Shown: piece after piece, positions 12,256-23,790 of the stretch
Position numbering within the stretch: position 1 is the stretch's first letter
How the letters are laid out: every line of letters begins with the position of its first letter
Origin: Ignelater luminosus
Taxonomy: Eukaryota; Arthropoda; Insecta; Coleoptera; Elateridae
Length of the DNA: 64,000 bases
Reading direction: 5' to 3'
Assembly: GCA_011009095.1 (NCBI GenBank)
Contig: VTPC01091007.1
Coordinates: 84,721 to 148,720 of the forward strand
The notes under the pieces: generated by a model
Told to the model about the DNA's origin: nothing
Database searches by the model: none
Seen by the model: only the letters and a program-made list of their open reading frames with translations
Translations under genes and position numbers: made by a program

Positions 12256-14308
12256 GTACTGTTCCGATTCAGAATATTCACTGGACCGAATCAAACTAGA
12301 ATCATACATCGAAAAAATTCTTCCAGAATCACCAATCAACTCGGAAATTTTAGATGAAGAATCAAATAATTCCCGACCAGTGATAACAAACAATCCGTCA
12401 TCGTTAAGTCCTCAAGAAGAAAAACCTCCCACCCCATCTATATTGGAACCATTTAAAAACTTACAAGAACAAAATCCAAATGAATCGATACGTAGCTGGT
12501 TACAAAGGATAACGCAAATGCAAAACGAAATACAGAAAAAGATGAATTTAGAAAATAGCAATCGGGCGTTTTCCGATTTAATGAATACAAGTAAAAGTAG
12601 TAGTAGCAATTCGTGCAATTCATCAGCTAGTAATAGTAATCCAGTACAAAAACCGAGCAGGATAATTAAATATGAAGACTTGCCTTATATGGGTGAAATG
12701 ACCTTAGATAATTCTAAACCACGAAGAGGAAGGAAACCGAAGAAAGCTGATATATGTCACTTAATTTATAAAAATTATGGCACAATATTTCCTGGGATTC
12801 CGGATAGTTCCAAAGAAATAATCGAAAACGACTTAAGCCTCAAGAAGAAGTCTAGTGAAAATTCTAGTAATAACAATTCTACTGAAACATTATCTCAATC
12901 GACATTCAGTAATAAAAGTAATGTTCAGAATAAAATTATTAGTAGCTTATTAGAAAAAAGACTGACACAAGAAACGAAGAGAAGCGAAAGCATATCGGAA
13001 TCTATTACGACGAAATTGTTAAAGCCACAGGAGAGAAGTTTAAATGAACACGATCAGGACGAACCATTAAACTTGTGCATAAGAGATTTGAATCAACTAA
13101 AAATAAGATTATTGAGAAAACATAGTAACACTTACACGTCTGATTCAACGCCAGAAATAAAATCGGAACCTCAAAGTGACGATGAAGTTGAATTTGTAAA
13201 CGAGACATCTTCGCTTTCGAGCCAAGAAACGCCAGATTTAAAAATTCCCGCACTATCACTGACGGAATTTAGTCCCACATCGACGATAATCGAGCCTAAG
13301 AATTTAGAAAATGGCGTTGCACCAGGTGGTTATATTTATTGGCCGAATGCTGGCGTGTTTATACATCCGATGGCATTACAACAACATTTAATATATTATC
13401 AAAGAATGGCAGCTAATAATAACTATACATTACTCAGTCAGAGTCCAAGACCTACACCGGAAATTTCTGTGAATTCCGTTAAACCCACACCAGAATTAAG
13501 AAAGTTAGCGCCGAAAATTCGACCTAAAAAGTCAGAGACATCCGAAGAATCTGAAAATCAAAGCCATGAAACAAAAGTAAAGCGCAACGCCTCTACCAGC
13601 AGTTCAGATAAAACGCCCGTAAAAAGGAAACGGTCCGCAATTTTCATTCCTCCAATTCCCAGTGAAAATCAAACAAATCCCGCAACAGAAGTGAGCATAT
13701 GCAAATTTAAATTTACCGGTGGCGCTAAACCAAGTTTACAAGAAAAGAAAATGCTGTCAGTAGATTCTGGCGGTAATTTTCGCTATTACAGCGGAACGGG
13801 CGATAAAAGTATGAGAGGCTATGAATTTTTCCCTAGAGAAACGTTACAGCAGCAGGTTGAAAGTGCTCATGGATCAAGTACGGGAGCATTTCTGCAGGCT
13901 AGCGGCGAAAAAATTTTTCCTCCTCCCGTAGACTTTGCTGGAAAACAAGCACACCCCGATCTGTTGTTAAGTTCGGACGTACCTACCTCAAGTTTATCAA
14001 CCGTACCCGATCTCACACCGAAACATAAAAAAAGAAAATCCAGAAAATCTATACAAAGAGAAAAATTAGAACAGACTTTTAAAGAAAAGGGTTTTTTAAT
14101 ACAAACCCAACAGCTGGAATCGGCAGAGGGAGCAACTTATTGTAAATTTCGACAGTTAAGGAAATTCACCAGATATTTATTTAGAAGTTGGAAAGATTAT
14201 TTACCTGGTAACGTAAGAGAGTTACAGGAAGAGGAAGAGGATGGTGAACCTGACATGGAAAACGTATCTAATGGACTGACACCTAATAATCTCAACGCCC
14301 CTTTATAA
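12256..14308 (+). CDS. unidentified nuclear-type protein, terminal coding exon
   Basis: This long exon (acceptor CTTTTCCAG, stop TAA 14306-14308) encodes residues 53-736. Visible features, in whole-protein numbering: a Ser/Asn-rich disordered region (about 160-185); RRGRKPKK at 209-216, an AT-hook-like DNA-binding motif, followed by ADICHLIYKNYG; PLNLC at 323-327, resembling the PxDLS motif that recruits CtBP corepressor; an aromatic block GGYIYWPNAGVFIHP at 410-424; KRKR at 509-512 and KHKKRKSRK at 642-650, likely nuclear localisation signals; and a basic, probably folded C-terminal segment (about 651-709) before an acidic tail. Low-complexity Ser/Pro/Glu content fits a transcriptional regulator. 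No zinc finger, homeodomain or other named domain is visible, so I give no family. Nuclear role is inference. Confidence 0.85.
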
Positions 14309-14450
14309 GGAAGCGTGTATATAACGGAAATTTAACTTTTCATTATCTTTTTCAAGATTAATTTGATAAGATAACCAAAGAAACTGTAAAATCTGATGGA
14401 AATTACACTTTTATTTTTTTAAGTGATTCGTGTATGTGTAAATAAAAAAA
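14309..14450 (+). other. probable 3' UTR with polyadenylation signal
   Basis: An AATAAA hexamer lies at 14441-14446, about 135 bases after the stop codon of the upstream gene, followed by an A-rich run. It is the first canonical signal after the coding exon, so the transcript may end shortly after. No transcript data are available to confirm it. Confidence 0.5.
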
Positions 14451-14484
14451 AGACAAAAAGACAATAGCCAATCGTAGGGTGCTA

Positions 14485-14526
<42 letters not shown>

Positions 14527-14565
14527 ATACGTAACAAATTTTTATCATTATTATTATTATTATTC
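14485..14565. repeat. (ATT)n microsatellite, two tracts
   Basis: An almost pure ATT run spans about 14485-14526, and a second shorter run lies at about 14546-14565, separated by a short non-repetitive spacer. Such triplet tracts are usually length-variable. Confidence 0.9.
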
Positions 14566-15503
14566 TTACGATACTAGATAATTTTTTTTGTTATGATTAT
14601 AATTAATTCTAGTCTTATACATCGTTGCCAAAATAATGATGCATTTGGATTCATGTCGTTTTGTTTTATTTTCTGATGTTTTAACGACAGTGGTCGTCAG
14701 TGACGTAGAATGACTCTATTTAAAAATAAAAATTTAACTTTTTTATTTGCTGTTTTTATTTATACTTCTTTCCTCAAATAGATCATTAGTTCTTATAGAA
14801 ATATTACGTTGTTACTATGGATTACTTTTACGCCAAAAATGTCAATTAAGTGTGGGAAGATGTGATCATATTCCTTGAAAAAATGATGGTCAATAACAAC
14901 AGTTGTAAAAACCAAAATAAACAATCTTTATAATTATGCAACCCAGTTTACATATGTGCATTGTGTTGTAACTACCAATATATAATTTATTTATTTATTT
15001 CTCATTTTGTCTTCTGTAACATATCTAATCATCTTTTGTTATTACTCATTACTCTTGCAAAAATCCTATGTATGATCATGACAGGTATCTGCCCAAAAAG
15101 ATAATTCTTGTTTAGAATTAAAATTAAGTAATTATTTTAACACAATCAAAATGTTTACAATTTACCTGTATACATAGCTTGAATTTTTTCTAAAAACTTA
15201 AATAATATAATCTTACTGCCTATCTTGAATCATGGCTTGATGACGTGCCTTTGCTATCTTCTGGAACCATTTATTTTTTTTTAAATAAAAAGTTAAAGAT
15301 GTTTCTAACTTTTTTACAATTCACTCTGACATTTGAAAACTGTAATCTAAGCAGCTTTTCTATTAGTCAACTTCGTCTTTTCTAGTTCATTCAGTGGTAA
15401 AGGCAAAGCCTAGACAATTTTGTCTGCAGATTATAACCTAGTTCTCGATGAGATATGTTAATTTCACCGGAAGTACATCCTGTATATTACATTCCCCATA
15501 GTG
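14566..15503. other. intergenic DNA, nothing recognised
   Basis: AT-rich sequence between the 3' end of the + strand gene and a hAT-type MITE. I see no coding frame, RNA gene or further repeat family. Confidence 0.45.
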
Positions 15504-15719
15504 CAGTGATTCTCAACCTTTTCTTCGTCACGGTACACTTTTAATAATTTAAAAAGTTGGCGGCACACTAACATTGGTTCAACCAGTCCCCGCTAGAAAG
15601 GTAGGACCGATTGAACTACTTGTCTGACGTCACTTGTGTATGGGTATTTGCAGTGGCGGCACACTTCAAAAATCTCGCGGCATACTAAAGTGCCGTGGCA
15701 CAATGGTTGAGAATCACTG
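15504..15719. mobile_element. hAT-type MITE, 216 bp
   Basis: The left end CAGTGATTCTCAACC is matched at the right end by GGTTGAGAATCACTG, an exact 15-base terminal inverted repeat. Similarity continues inward (left TCACGGTACACTT, right AAGTGCCGTGGCA). CAGTG ends and the N-TCTCAACC motif are typical of hAT superfamily elements. The 8 bases on each side (CCATAGTG and CCATTTCG) agree at only five positions, consistent with a decayed 8-bp target duplication. No transposase is encoded, so mobility would have depended on an enzyme from elsewhere. Confidence 0.8.
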
Positions 15720-18700
15720 CCATTTCGAAATGGTTTGTAAATCACACAAAATTGCTAAGAAAAATATTCTGAATATAATTCTTGTACAATGTCAAATAAA
15801 ACCAAGAGAACGTTTATTTATTCACATGCATATGTAATACAATATTTAAAGAAATGAGACTTACCTTGGCGCCACAAATTTTTATATTTGCTTGTTACCT
15901 GTAACAACACAGTAAGCAAACTAATAATAATAATAACAACAACAACTCAAGGTTACATACAAAACACTATTTATTTAATCAACCATAAGTTTTATAAATG
16001 AAAACTTTGTTGTCCGCTTCGCGTAAAAGGCCGATACCAAAAAAAATTTATAAAGACTGTAAAAAGAAATTGGGATCACTCCTTAACTAAGCAACGTAAG
16101 CTCATAAAAATATTCAGCTACTTTTGTAAAGAAATCTAGATAAGAATTCTAGATAAGTTATTCCAAACAGATTCTTACTTAAACAATTGAATCTTGTCCA
16201 AAAAATCAATTGCTAATCAAAAATAAAAAAGGTTTGTAAAACTGTGAATTACTCATAGTAGTTATTGTCAAATGAAACAACTTAGCACTTCGTGTCGACG
16301 ATATGCACTTCTCCCCGATAGTAGTTTGACCTGTTTACAAACTGAACTCAAGCAGATGTAATACTTGGGTAATCAAAGTTGACAACTACGATTGAAGGTG
16401 TTGATATGGTAACATAACCCGCAACACCAGATGCAACTTTATATCCAGAAATAATATTTATTATATTTGCTAAAGATAAACCTTTAAACACATTAAAAAC
16501 ATGGCAAGCGACTAATTGCATCGTTCCCTCGATGCGCTGGTCTTATTTTTCAACAATTGCTTCCCGAATACGTTTTAAGATTATTGATTATTTTCCTTGC
16601 CAAGCTTTTCTGAAATTGCTGACAATCTACAGTCTTGTCTCAGGAGAAATTCAAACATATTTTGCTATCGCAAGCTATTATCGGACAAATTAATAAAATC
16701 TTGGACAACAAAAGCAATACCAAGGGAAATCTTATGATATCCATTTTAAATCTTGAAGCGTTGATATATTTATTTTTAAAAATATTATCATTCAATTGTA
16801 AAAGCGTTTTGTTAAATTCTCGAAGAACACTTACCTTAGAACTTCACAATCCCTTTGTGCACGTTACATTGAACTTTGTTCTACACTCACATCAGCTGTT
16901 TGCTTACATAGCTATAAAGAAAAACACATATGACTAATAATAACAGCATGAAAAACACTCCAAGTATGTGTCGTAACCTGTTAACCTGCATTAATCAACG
17001 CGATTTGCAAAAGCTACATTTCTAACATGTAAAAGTCTTGTATAAAAGTTGATATAAATAAGTGGATTATCGTTTTGTCACGACGTTTCAAAAGTTAACA
17101 CTTGCTTTTGACTTTAGAAACTTGCCTTAGCTTTTATTTTGCTTTTGCAAATTATCTTCAGTTCAACGGAGTGAACCAGGAACAATAATCGCTTTCTGAT
17201 TACTTAAGATACTTAAACCACTAAGCTACTGCGGTGGCCTGGTTATACAGTGTTCAAAAAGTCCTGCTCTGCTATTGACAGCTTTTCGGGAAAACATTGA
17301 AACCTGCCAATTTTATTTCTTTTACTTATGGCGCATCTTTTTCTTTCCAAAACAATTACCTTACCTTACACAAAACGAGCTAGCGTTAGCAATGATTTTT
17401 TTATGGAAACTGATATTCTCTCCACCAACTTACAAAACTGCCGTTTTGCTGAGTATGACAGTATCATATCAGTGGGATCTGATGTTAGTGATAATTAGAT
17501 ATAGAGGGGCTATAGTAAAAAAATCGATAACGAGAAAGTCAAATCATTTATTATGATATCGGCAGTTTGTAGCTCAAAAAAACAAGTAAAAGATATAAAA
17601 AAAAGTATTTAAGAAACAAGTCCAGAAAGATTGAAAAATGTTCAAAAGACGACAGTAAGATTTTTCAGTGACTGAATTTAATGCCTTAATGGCAACATCT
17701 CTTGGCATATTTGTTGTATCAGGTCTTGTGTGTCTTGGGATTTAGTTTTCTTAAAACTTTATTTTTGAAATGTTCCCAAAAGAAATCAAAACTGCCATTG
17801 TAATAGTTTCTAAAAAATTGAACAACCAAGTAACCGATGTACCAATCTGCTGGAACCAAACATTATTATTTGGAATACTAGCATCTTCCTCTTTTGGGAA
17901 CAATGAGTCTAACGCTGATATTAAGCATCTTGCAAAAATATCAAATAACGTGGATCGGTCAATGTACCCTCCGAGTTCTTCCTATAGACCTTTTCTATCT
18001 AATTTATCACTAACGTCAGATCCCACTTGTAGGATATTGTCGTACAGGGTAGAATGCCAGCTTTTCAATCTCGTAGAAAAATATGGCGTTTCCATTAAAA
18101 AAATTAAAGCGTTGGTTTTTGGCGTTTTGCGGTGCTCTACATCTTTCATGTTCCATGATTCTAGATTTGTTGGTTTCTCTCTTTTTAATGTTATTTTTGT
18201 TCTTCTTCTTTGATGTTGCTGTTTTTTGCCACATTCGCAAGAAACGTAGTAAACACAATTCTTTGTTACTCTTCGTTACTGGGTTTGATCTTGGTGACCA
18301 TTTCCCTAAGTGTTTGGAAGAATTTAAACACAATGCATATGTTGTATCTGTTTTTGACTTTTTGGAATTGATCAAAAGCGCATGGTACATACGAGATAGC
18401 AACTGTGTGCTTTGTGCAGCTTTGTGATTATCTTTGCTTGTTCTGCCCTTTGTGTTTTGGTTTGATTTGAATGTTAAGTTAGCCAGCACCCATTCTTTCT
18501 GAATATTTGATCTATTCTTTTCCATTCCTTCTTTAGATCTTTTTTTATAACATTTATTGTTTTTACTTTTATTATGCAGGCATCTTAGGACACACGTCTA
18601 GGGCAGTATTTACTTATGTGAGTGGCATTTTTGTATGTGTTTTTTACGATACTGTCTCTACCTCTTTGAACTAAGACGTCAAGAACGGAAATTGTTAGTT

Positions 18701-19323
18701 AGACTCTATTTTTATAGGGACTTTTATTAAAAGACAGTAATTTATTAAAAATATTTATGAAGTTATCCTCTTTTTCCCGGACATGTCCTCTTTTTCTAGA
18801 ACGTCTGAGAAAGTCCGGAATAGTTTTATTAAGTGTATCCTGGATTTTGAACTCTATTGGAAAGTGTCGGGTTTGAAGCTCAAGGACACCTCCCGCGTTC
18901 GATTTGAAAGTGGAAGGAAAGACGCTGTGTTTGGTTAGAAGTTTAAAGTGGAACCTCATGATCAAATTTGTGGTCATGGATTTGTCTTAATTTTTAAAAG
19001 AAGTTCCAGTTGCGTGTAAGAAAATCTGGCAATTATAATCTGGCATATTCTACAGATATTGACGTTGATATACCACAGCCGCATTTTTGGTTTTGCTTGA
19101 AATTGATATGTTATTACTTACTTCTGGCCCAAACGCCCCCATGAAGATGTTACTTATAATTAGAGGGAGTGGTATTGTTATAAGTTATTCCTGAAATTTT
19201 TTTAACTTATTGTCGTAGTCCCATGTTATGGTTTAGGTTTCTGCAGACTACAGCAAGTATAGCTTGTTGATGTTTCTCCACCAAGTGCCTTTTTGTTTTG
19301 CCCATATTTTTAAATATTACAAC
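15720..19323. other. intergenic DNA with short microsatellite, no gene recognised
   Basis: A mixed (AAT)/(AAC) run lies at about 15922-15946. TACAGTGTTCAAAAAGTCC near 17246 looks like the end of a Tc1/mariner element, but no partner was found. Overlapping frames of 110-170 codons at 17770-18525 exist on both strands. They have no recognisable domain and contain long T/C or A/G biased segments, so I do not call them genes. Confidence 0.4.
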
Positions 19324-19446
19324 CTAAGCGGCAGTTTGTCTTATTGTACGGCCGGTATCAAAGGCTTTTTTATAACCAACAAAACACCTGAATAAATCTA
19401 TATCTACATCTCGACAGTGTCGAACAAGTCCCTGCATACTGAATAA
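19324..19446 (-). pseudogene. LINE reverse-transcriptase fragment
   Basis: Read on the - strand, this gives LFSMQGLVRHCRDVDIDLFR followed by CFVGYKKAFDTG, ending in a stop at 19324-19326. The pattern matches motif A of non-LTR retrotransposon reverse transcriptases, whose consensus has CF-(I/V)-D-Y-x-KAFD. The catalytic aspartate of that motif is replaced by glycine (FVGY). Flanking sequence up to about 20150 has fragmentary frames that may belong to the same element but is too decayed to delimit. This is a dead relic; the clade is uncertain. Confidence 0.6.
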
Positions 19447-22400
19447 TGTTTTTCTTGCATTGAGACTATTTCTGATGTTAGATTATGTATCTTTACACTT
19501 ATCGTTACAAATGTAAATCTTAATCAGTCGTTTGGGACGATCCTGGTTTTATAGATGCTGTTGAATAAATCCATCAGCAAAGAGAAAAAAGGAGATTTTT
19601 CTTTACTAAGTATTTTTCTCTTGTGAGAGTGTCGTTCGACTTCGAATCTTGTAATATTGAGATCCTCATTTTTACTGATGCACTTCTCACAGCTTTAACT
19701 ATGTTCTCAATGCATCTCTCCAATTCTTGAAATCTTTCTTAGGTGGTTCTCAGATCTTAACTTGCTTGCTTAATAATAAGCTGCTTTCTCTGTTTCTGTC
19801 ATTACCTGTAACTTGTTAGAATATTATGTACCTAGTTTCTAGTTCCTTAATATTGGCATATTTCTTGAGTTCATCCTCAGGCTTTAAAATATTTTTCGTA
19901 TCTTGTTTACTGCTTCATTCTCACATATCCAGATGGCTTAAATTTCTGATATCTACATCTGGGTTTTCCTGAATGTTGGAAGTTTGATGTTCAGCTCCTT
20001 TTATGTTTTGAATTGTATTGTTGGATCTTGTAATCCGGACTTTTTTTCAACTAAAAGTTTAATGCAGCTACTAAAATAAGTCTACACCAGGATAAGTTTT
20101 TAAGTTCCCGATACACTTCTGGAATTTTTCAATTCTTCCTGACAGAACTGCAGGCATTACAATGCATTATGATGATCATTTCTGATGGCAGCAGTTATTT
20201 GTATCAATAGTCCAAAAAAATTAAAAAAGTGTAAATAATTCTGAGCATATTCAAAGCATCCTCTGGACGTGTAATACATAAGATCTTGTTGTGCCAACCT
20301 GTATATAAATGAACCAAAAATAAGGTGTAGAGAAAATGTGTAGGACTTCCTAACTATGATGAAACTACTAAAAATAAAAGTTTGAGATTTGCTAATTATT
20401 ATTACAAAAGGATAACATTACAATATCAAAACAACAATAGGAAGTGGAAATAATCTTTATTATTATTATTAATAGGCAAAAGGAAAACCTATGATCCTTC
20501 TAACAATATTGCACCAAGAAAATCCTAATAAAACTTCTATGATATTAAATAACATTTTTAAAATACATTTAGAGTAATTATAATTAGTTTGTTCTGATCA
20601 CGAACTTTGTGAGCATACTATCTTTTACCTATTTTTATAATAATGTATTAAAATTATTTACAATATTTTCAATTGAAAAGATTAAAATAGTACAGTGTGC
20701 TTTAAAGTTTCATTTCTTATGTTTCATTATTCTTTATTTTATTTAACCTAGCGCATACAAGACAAAAATAATAATATTAAAAGAAAAATGCATCAATAAA
20801 AAAAATAATAGTAATAAAACTAACTAATAATTACAAAAACATTTTTGATTTCTCTAAAGCACTGTTCCAAGAAGAAATTAAAACTCTTGACAATTTTATA
20901 TTATTTTAGTCAGTAATTTCTTTTTAAATATTATAACAAAAACAAAAGATTTAAAGGATAATGATTAAGTAGAGGCAACTACGGTATATGATTGCAGATA
21001 TGTAGGGCACTTTAAGAAATATTTATCTTGTTTGTATCGAACAAGTACTTACAATACAAAATTTATATTATAATAATGATAATATCAGTGAGAAACACGT
21101 TTTCAAATTTTTACAGTTGATGAAGCATCTTGGGTAGAATAAAAATGTTAAGAAAAATTTTAAAACGTGTCCCTATTTACATACTACTATAGTACAATAA
21201 GAAAATGCTGTAAAATATTGCCTGCGTTAGAATACATATTTACTTCTGTTAAGAAACCTGAAATGTTGTTTAGTTTTTAAAAATCTGAAGCTATGTACTA
21301 GTATATTTAAGACCCGCTTGTAAGTACGATATATGTTATTAGACATACAATACCCTTAATCACAAATATATTAGTGTACTTTTTGGTCCAATTTCGACTG
21401 CTGATTGTGTATGTCCTATTTACATTTACAAATATGAAATAGGACTAAAAATTATGTAAACTACCAAATGATAATATAAGAGTAGATAAAATTTATAATT
21501 TTTGCGGCAATGATATTTTATTGTAATTACAAAACAAATGTTTTCAACATTTAGGATCATCAGAGTAATTTCAATTAGAGTTTAATCAAGTTGTCTTTTA
21601 TATCTACAAGTTAAGCTATGGCCACCAAATTCATTATAGACCTTTTGTTAGGATCAAGTAGGTAAGTGTGTTTTTCTTTATTTTCTTTTAATTTTGCTAG
21701 ATACATTGTGTTCATTTTAAAGCTTCTGACCTTTAATATTTCGCAAAAAATAAAAGCACCTATACAACACGTCAATTTACCTGTGATGGGAAACACTAGG
21801 ATACAGTTAACTCGTTAATAGATGTCACTATGTTTGCTCAAGTCCACCTAACCACAAAATCTTAAATGACACACTTTCATTTGCGATACGCCATTAGAAG
21901 ATGAGCACAATTTTAAATAAGCATACTAGAAAATGATTTGCATGATGAAGAAATCCAATTTCGTTCATAAATACTAGTAAGTAGCATAGCACAGTAACCA
22001 AAATGGCATTATGTAGTTTAGGTAGGGAAGGTCAAATGTCATAAAAATAAAAATCTGATGTAGAAGGTATTGTTTCGACAGTAAAAAATTTGAAAAAATA
22101 AATTCGATCTTTGAGAAAAAACTTCCTCAATTGTGTGTATTGACCAAATAATAAAAAAATGACGTTCCATGCAACTAAAAAACGACTAAGGTATCGCAGG
22201 AAAAAAAATGAATCACGATCTTTATCCAATTTTGTTTTCCGTCTATAATAAAGAACAATAGAAGAATCAAACTACAAATGCCGTCACCAACAGAATCTGC
22301 GTCGGCGTACAGGTATCAAATACACATTTCTTTTGACAATCATAGAGACAAACGTAAACTTCTAAAACATTTGAAAGCAGATTTCTTTAATTAGTGCCAT

Positions 22401-23752
22401 ACAACTATTCTTATATGTGTTTTATTCAATATTAGTTATGATATACTACTATTAATTTTATGAAACTTTCCAATTTCCAAAATTTCCCAAGATTTTTAAT
22501 CGTACCAGAAGGCGGGGCAAAGGGTAAAAGGCAATTAAAAAAGGTCCTTTGAGATAGAAAGTATAGCAGGCCATAGAGTAATTTTAGTGGCGTTATAGTG
22601 GCGCAGGTGAATCAATGTTGCAGATTAAGAAATTCTTCAAGATAAAAGGTTCAAGGGTACAAGATCAACAAGAAGAAAACAAGATAGAGCAAGAATTCAA
22701 TGGGTACTCAGAGAGGCGCAGATGCACAATCTCTTGAGATCCCACTATTCCCCAATAGAACATTATAGGGCTTCTACTATTTCTGGTAAGCAATGTAAGG
22801 TTATTTATGGGTTGCCATAGGATATGACCTAGTCAGTCCCATTTCCGCCGTTTGACGTCTGTACTATTACCTGATTCGTTCTTTTCCGTAGTTTTTAGTT
22901 AGAATATGCGCGAAACTCTATACAACACTTTATTGATGAAGGGTTGCAACTATTTTCCACTGTTTTACTCATTTGATATTCGTGTTGAAAATCTTTATTT
23001 TAGTTACATTCCAGTAAATACTTGAATTCAATATTGAACAAAAATGCGAAATGCTCTTCCAGTTTTTAGTGTAATTTTCTCTTCAATGGTATAATCGATT
23101 CTACTACTATGCTGCCCAAATAATGAAAGTTCATTCTAGACGCTGCAATTTGATTGTTTTGATGTTTCTATGTTTTTTGTTTCTTTGAAATGATAAATAT
23201 ATAGGTAATCAAAATCTTCAAGTTTGTTCGATAGATTGTGCTTGATACCTTTCCTTTCATTTGAGCACTAAATCTAGGCAGGCGTTAAATAGCATACGTA
23301 AGAGTTGTTTTTTTCCTTGTTTCTTACATTTCCTTTGGTCATCATACCTTTGAAGAAAGGAGATATTCTGTTCAGGCAAATCTGGTTGCTATATTTGGAA
23401 ATTTCAACAATAGCCTCGGACGCTATAAACCAATTGCCTACTTGGTTTAAGTTAATTATTATAAAAACCTTCTCTAAAATAATTGCAATCTTAGTTAAAA
23501 ATTTGAACAAGAATTGGATTTTGGGATTATAATAATGTTAGAAGAAGAAGAAAAAATGAACAGATATATAGAATAGAAACTTTGAGATTCAGTAAGAAAA
23601 GATGAAACTGATTAGGGGAATATGTAACGTCAGCAGGATGAATAGTTTTTTCTGGAATAGTGCAATCGGATAGGACAGCTTTTGGAATTGATAAAATAAA
23701 TGAAACAATAAAAAACGAGATACGTCAACATCATGATTGTTTAGCGCAGTGT
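19447..23752. other. AT-rich DNA, probably decayed LINE then intergenic
   Basis: The first ~700 bases may continue the LINE relic on the - strand, because lysine/glutamate-rich broken frames precede the motif A fragment. Beyond about 20200 the sequence is plain AT-rich DNA with short A/T microsatellites (for example near 20456-20475) and no recognised gene. Confidence 0.35.
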
Positions 23753-23790
23753 TTCTCAACTTCTTTTTATTACTCACTACTTGGTTTAGT
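23753..23790. mobile_element. lone hAT-type transposon end
   Basis: CAGTGTTTCTCAACTTC begins at about 23753. It resembles hAT terminal repeats (CAGTG-TTTCTCAAC) and the confirmed MITE end at 15504. I did not find the inverted partner within the next few kilobases, so the element is truncated, rearranged or a chance match. Confidence 0.4.

Noticed and set aside
13005..13259. 84-codon - strand frame inside the terminal exon
   Set aside because: It is a shadow of the 736-residue coding frame on the opposite strand.
17770..18525. Overlapping frames of 147, 169 and 114 codons on both strands
   Set aside because: No recognisable motif, biased composition and mutual overlap suggest chance or a decayed element; no splice or promoter evidence supports a gene.
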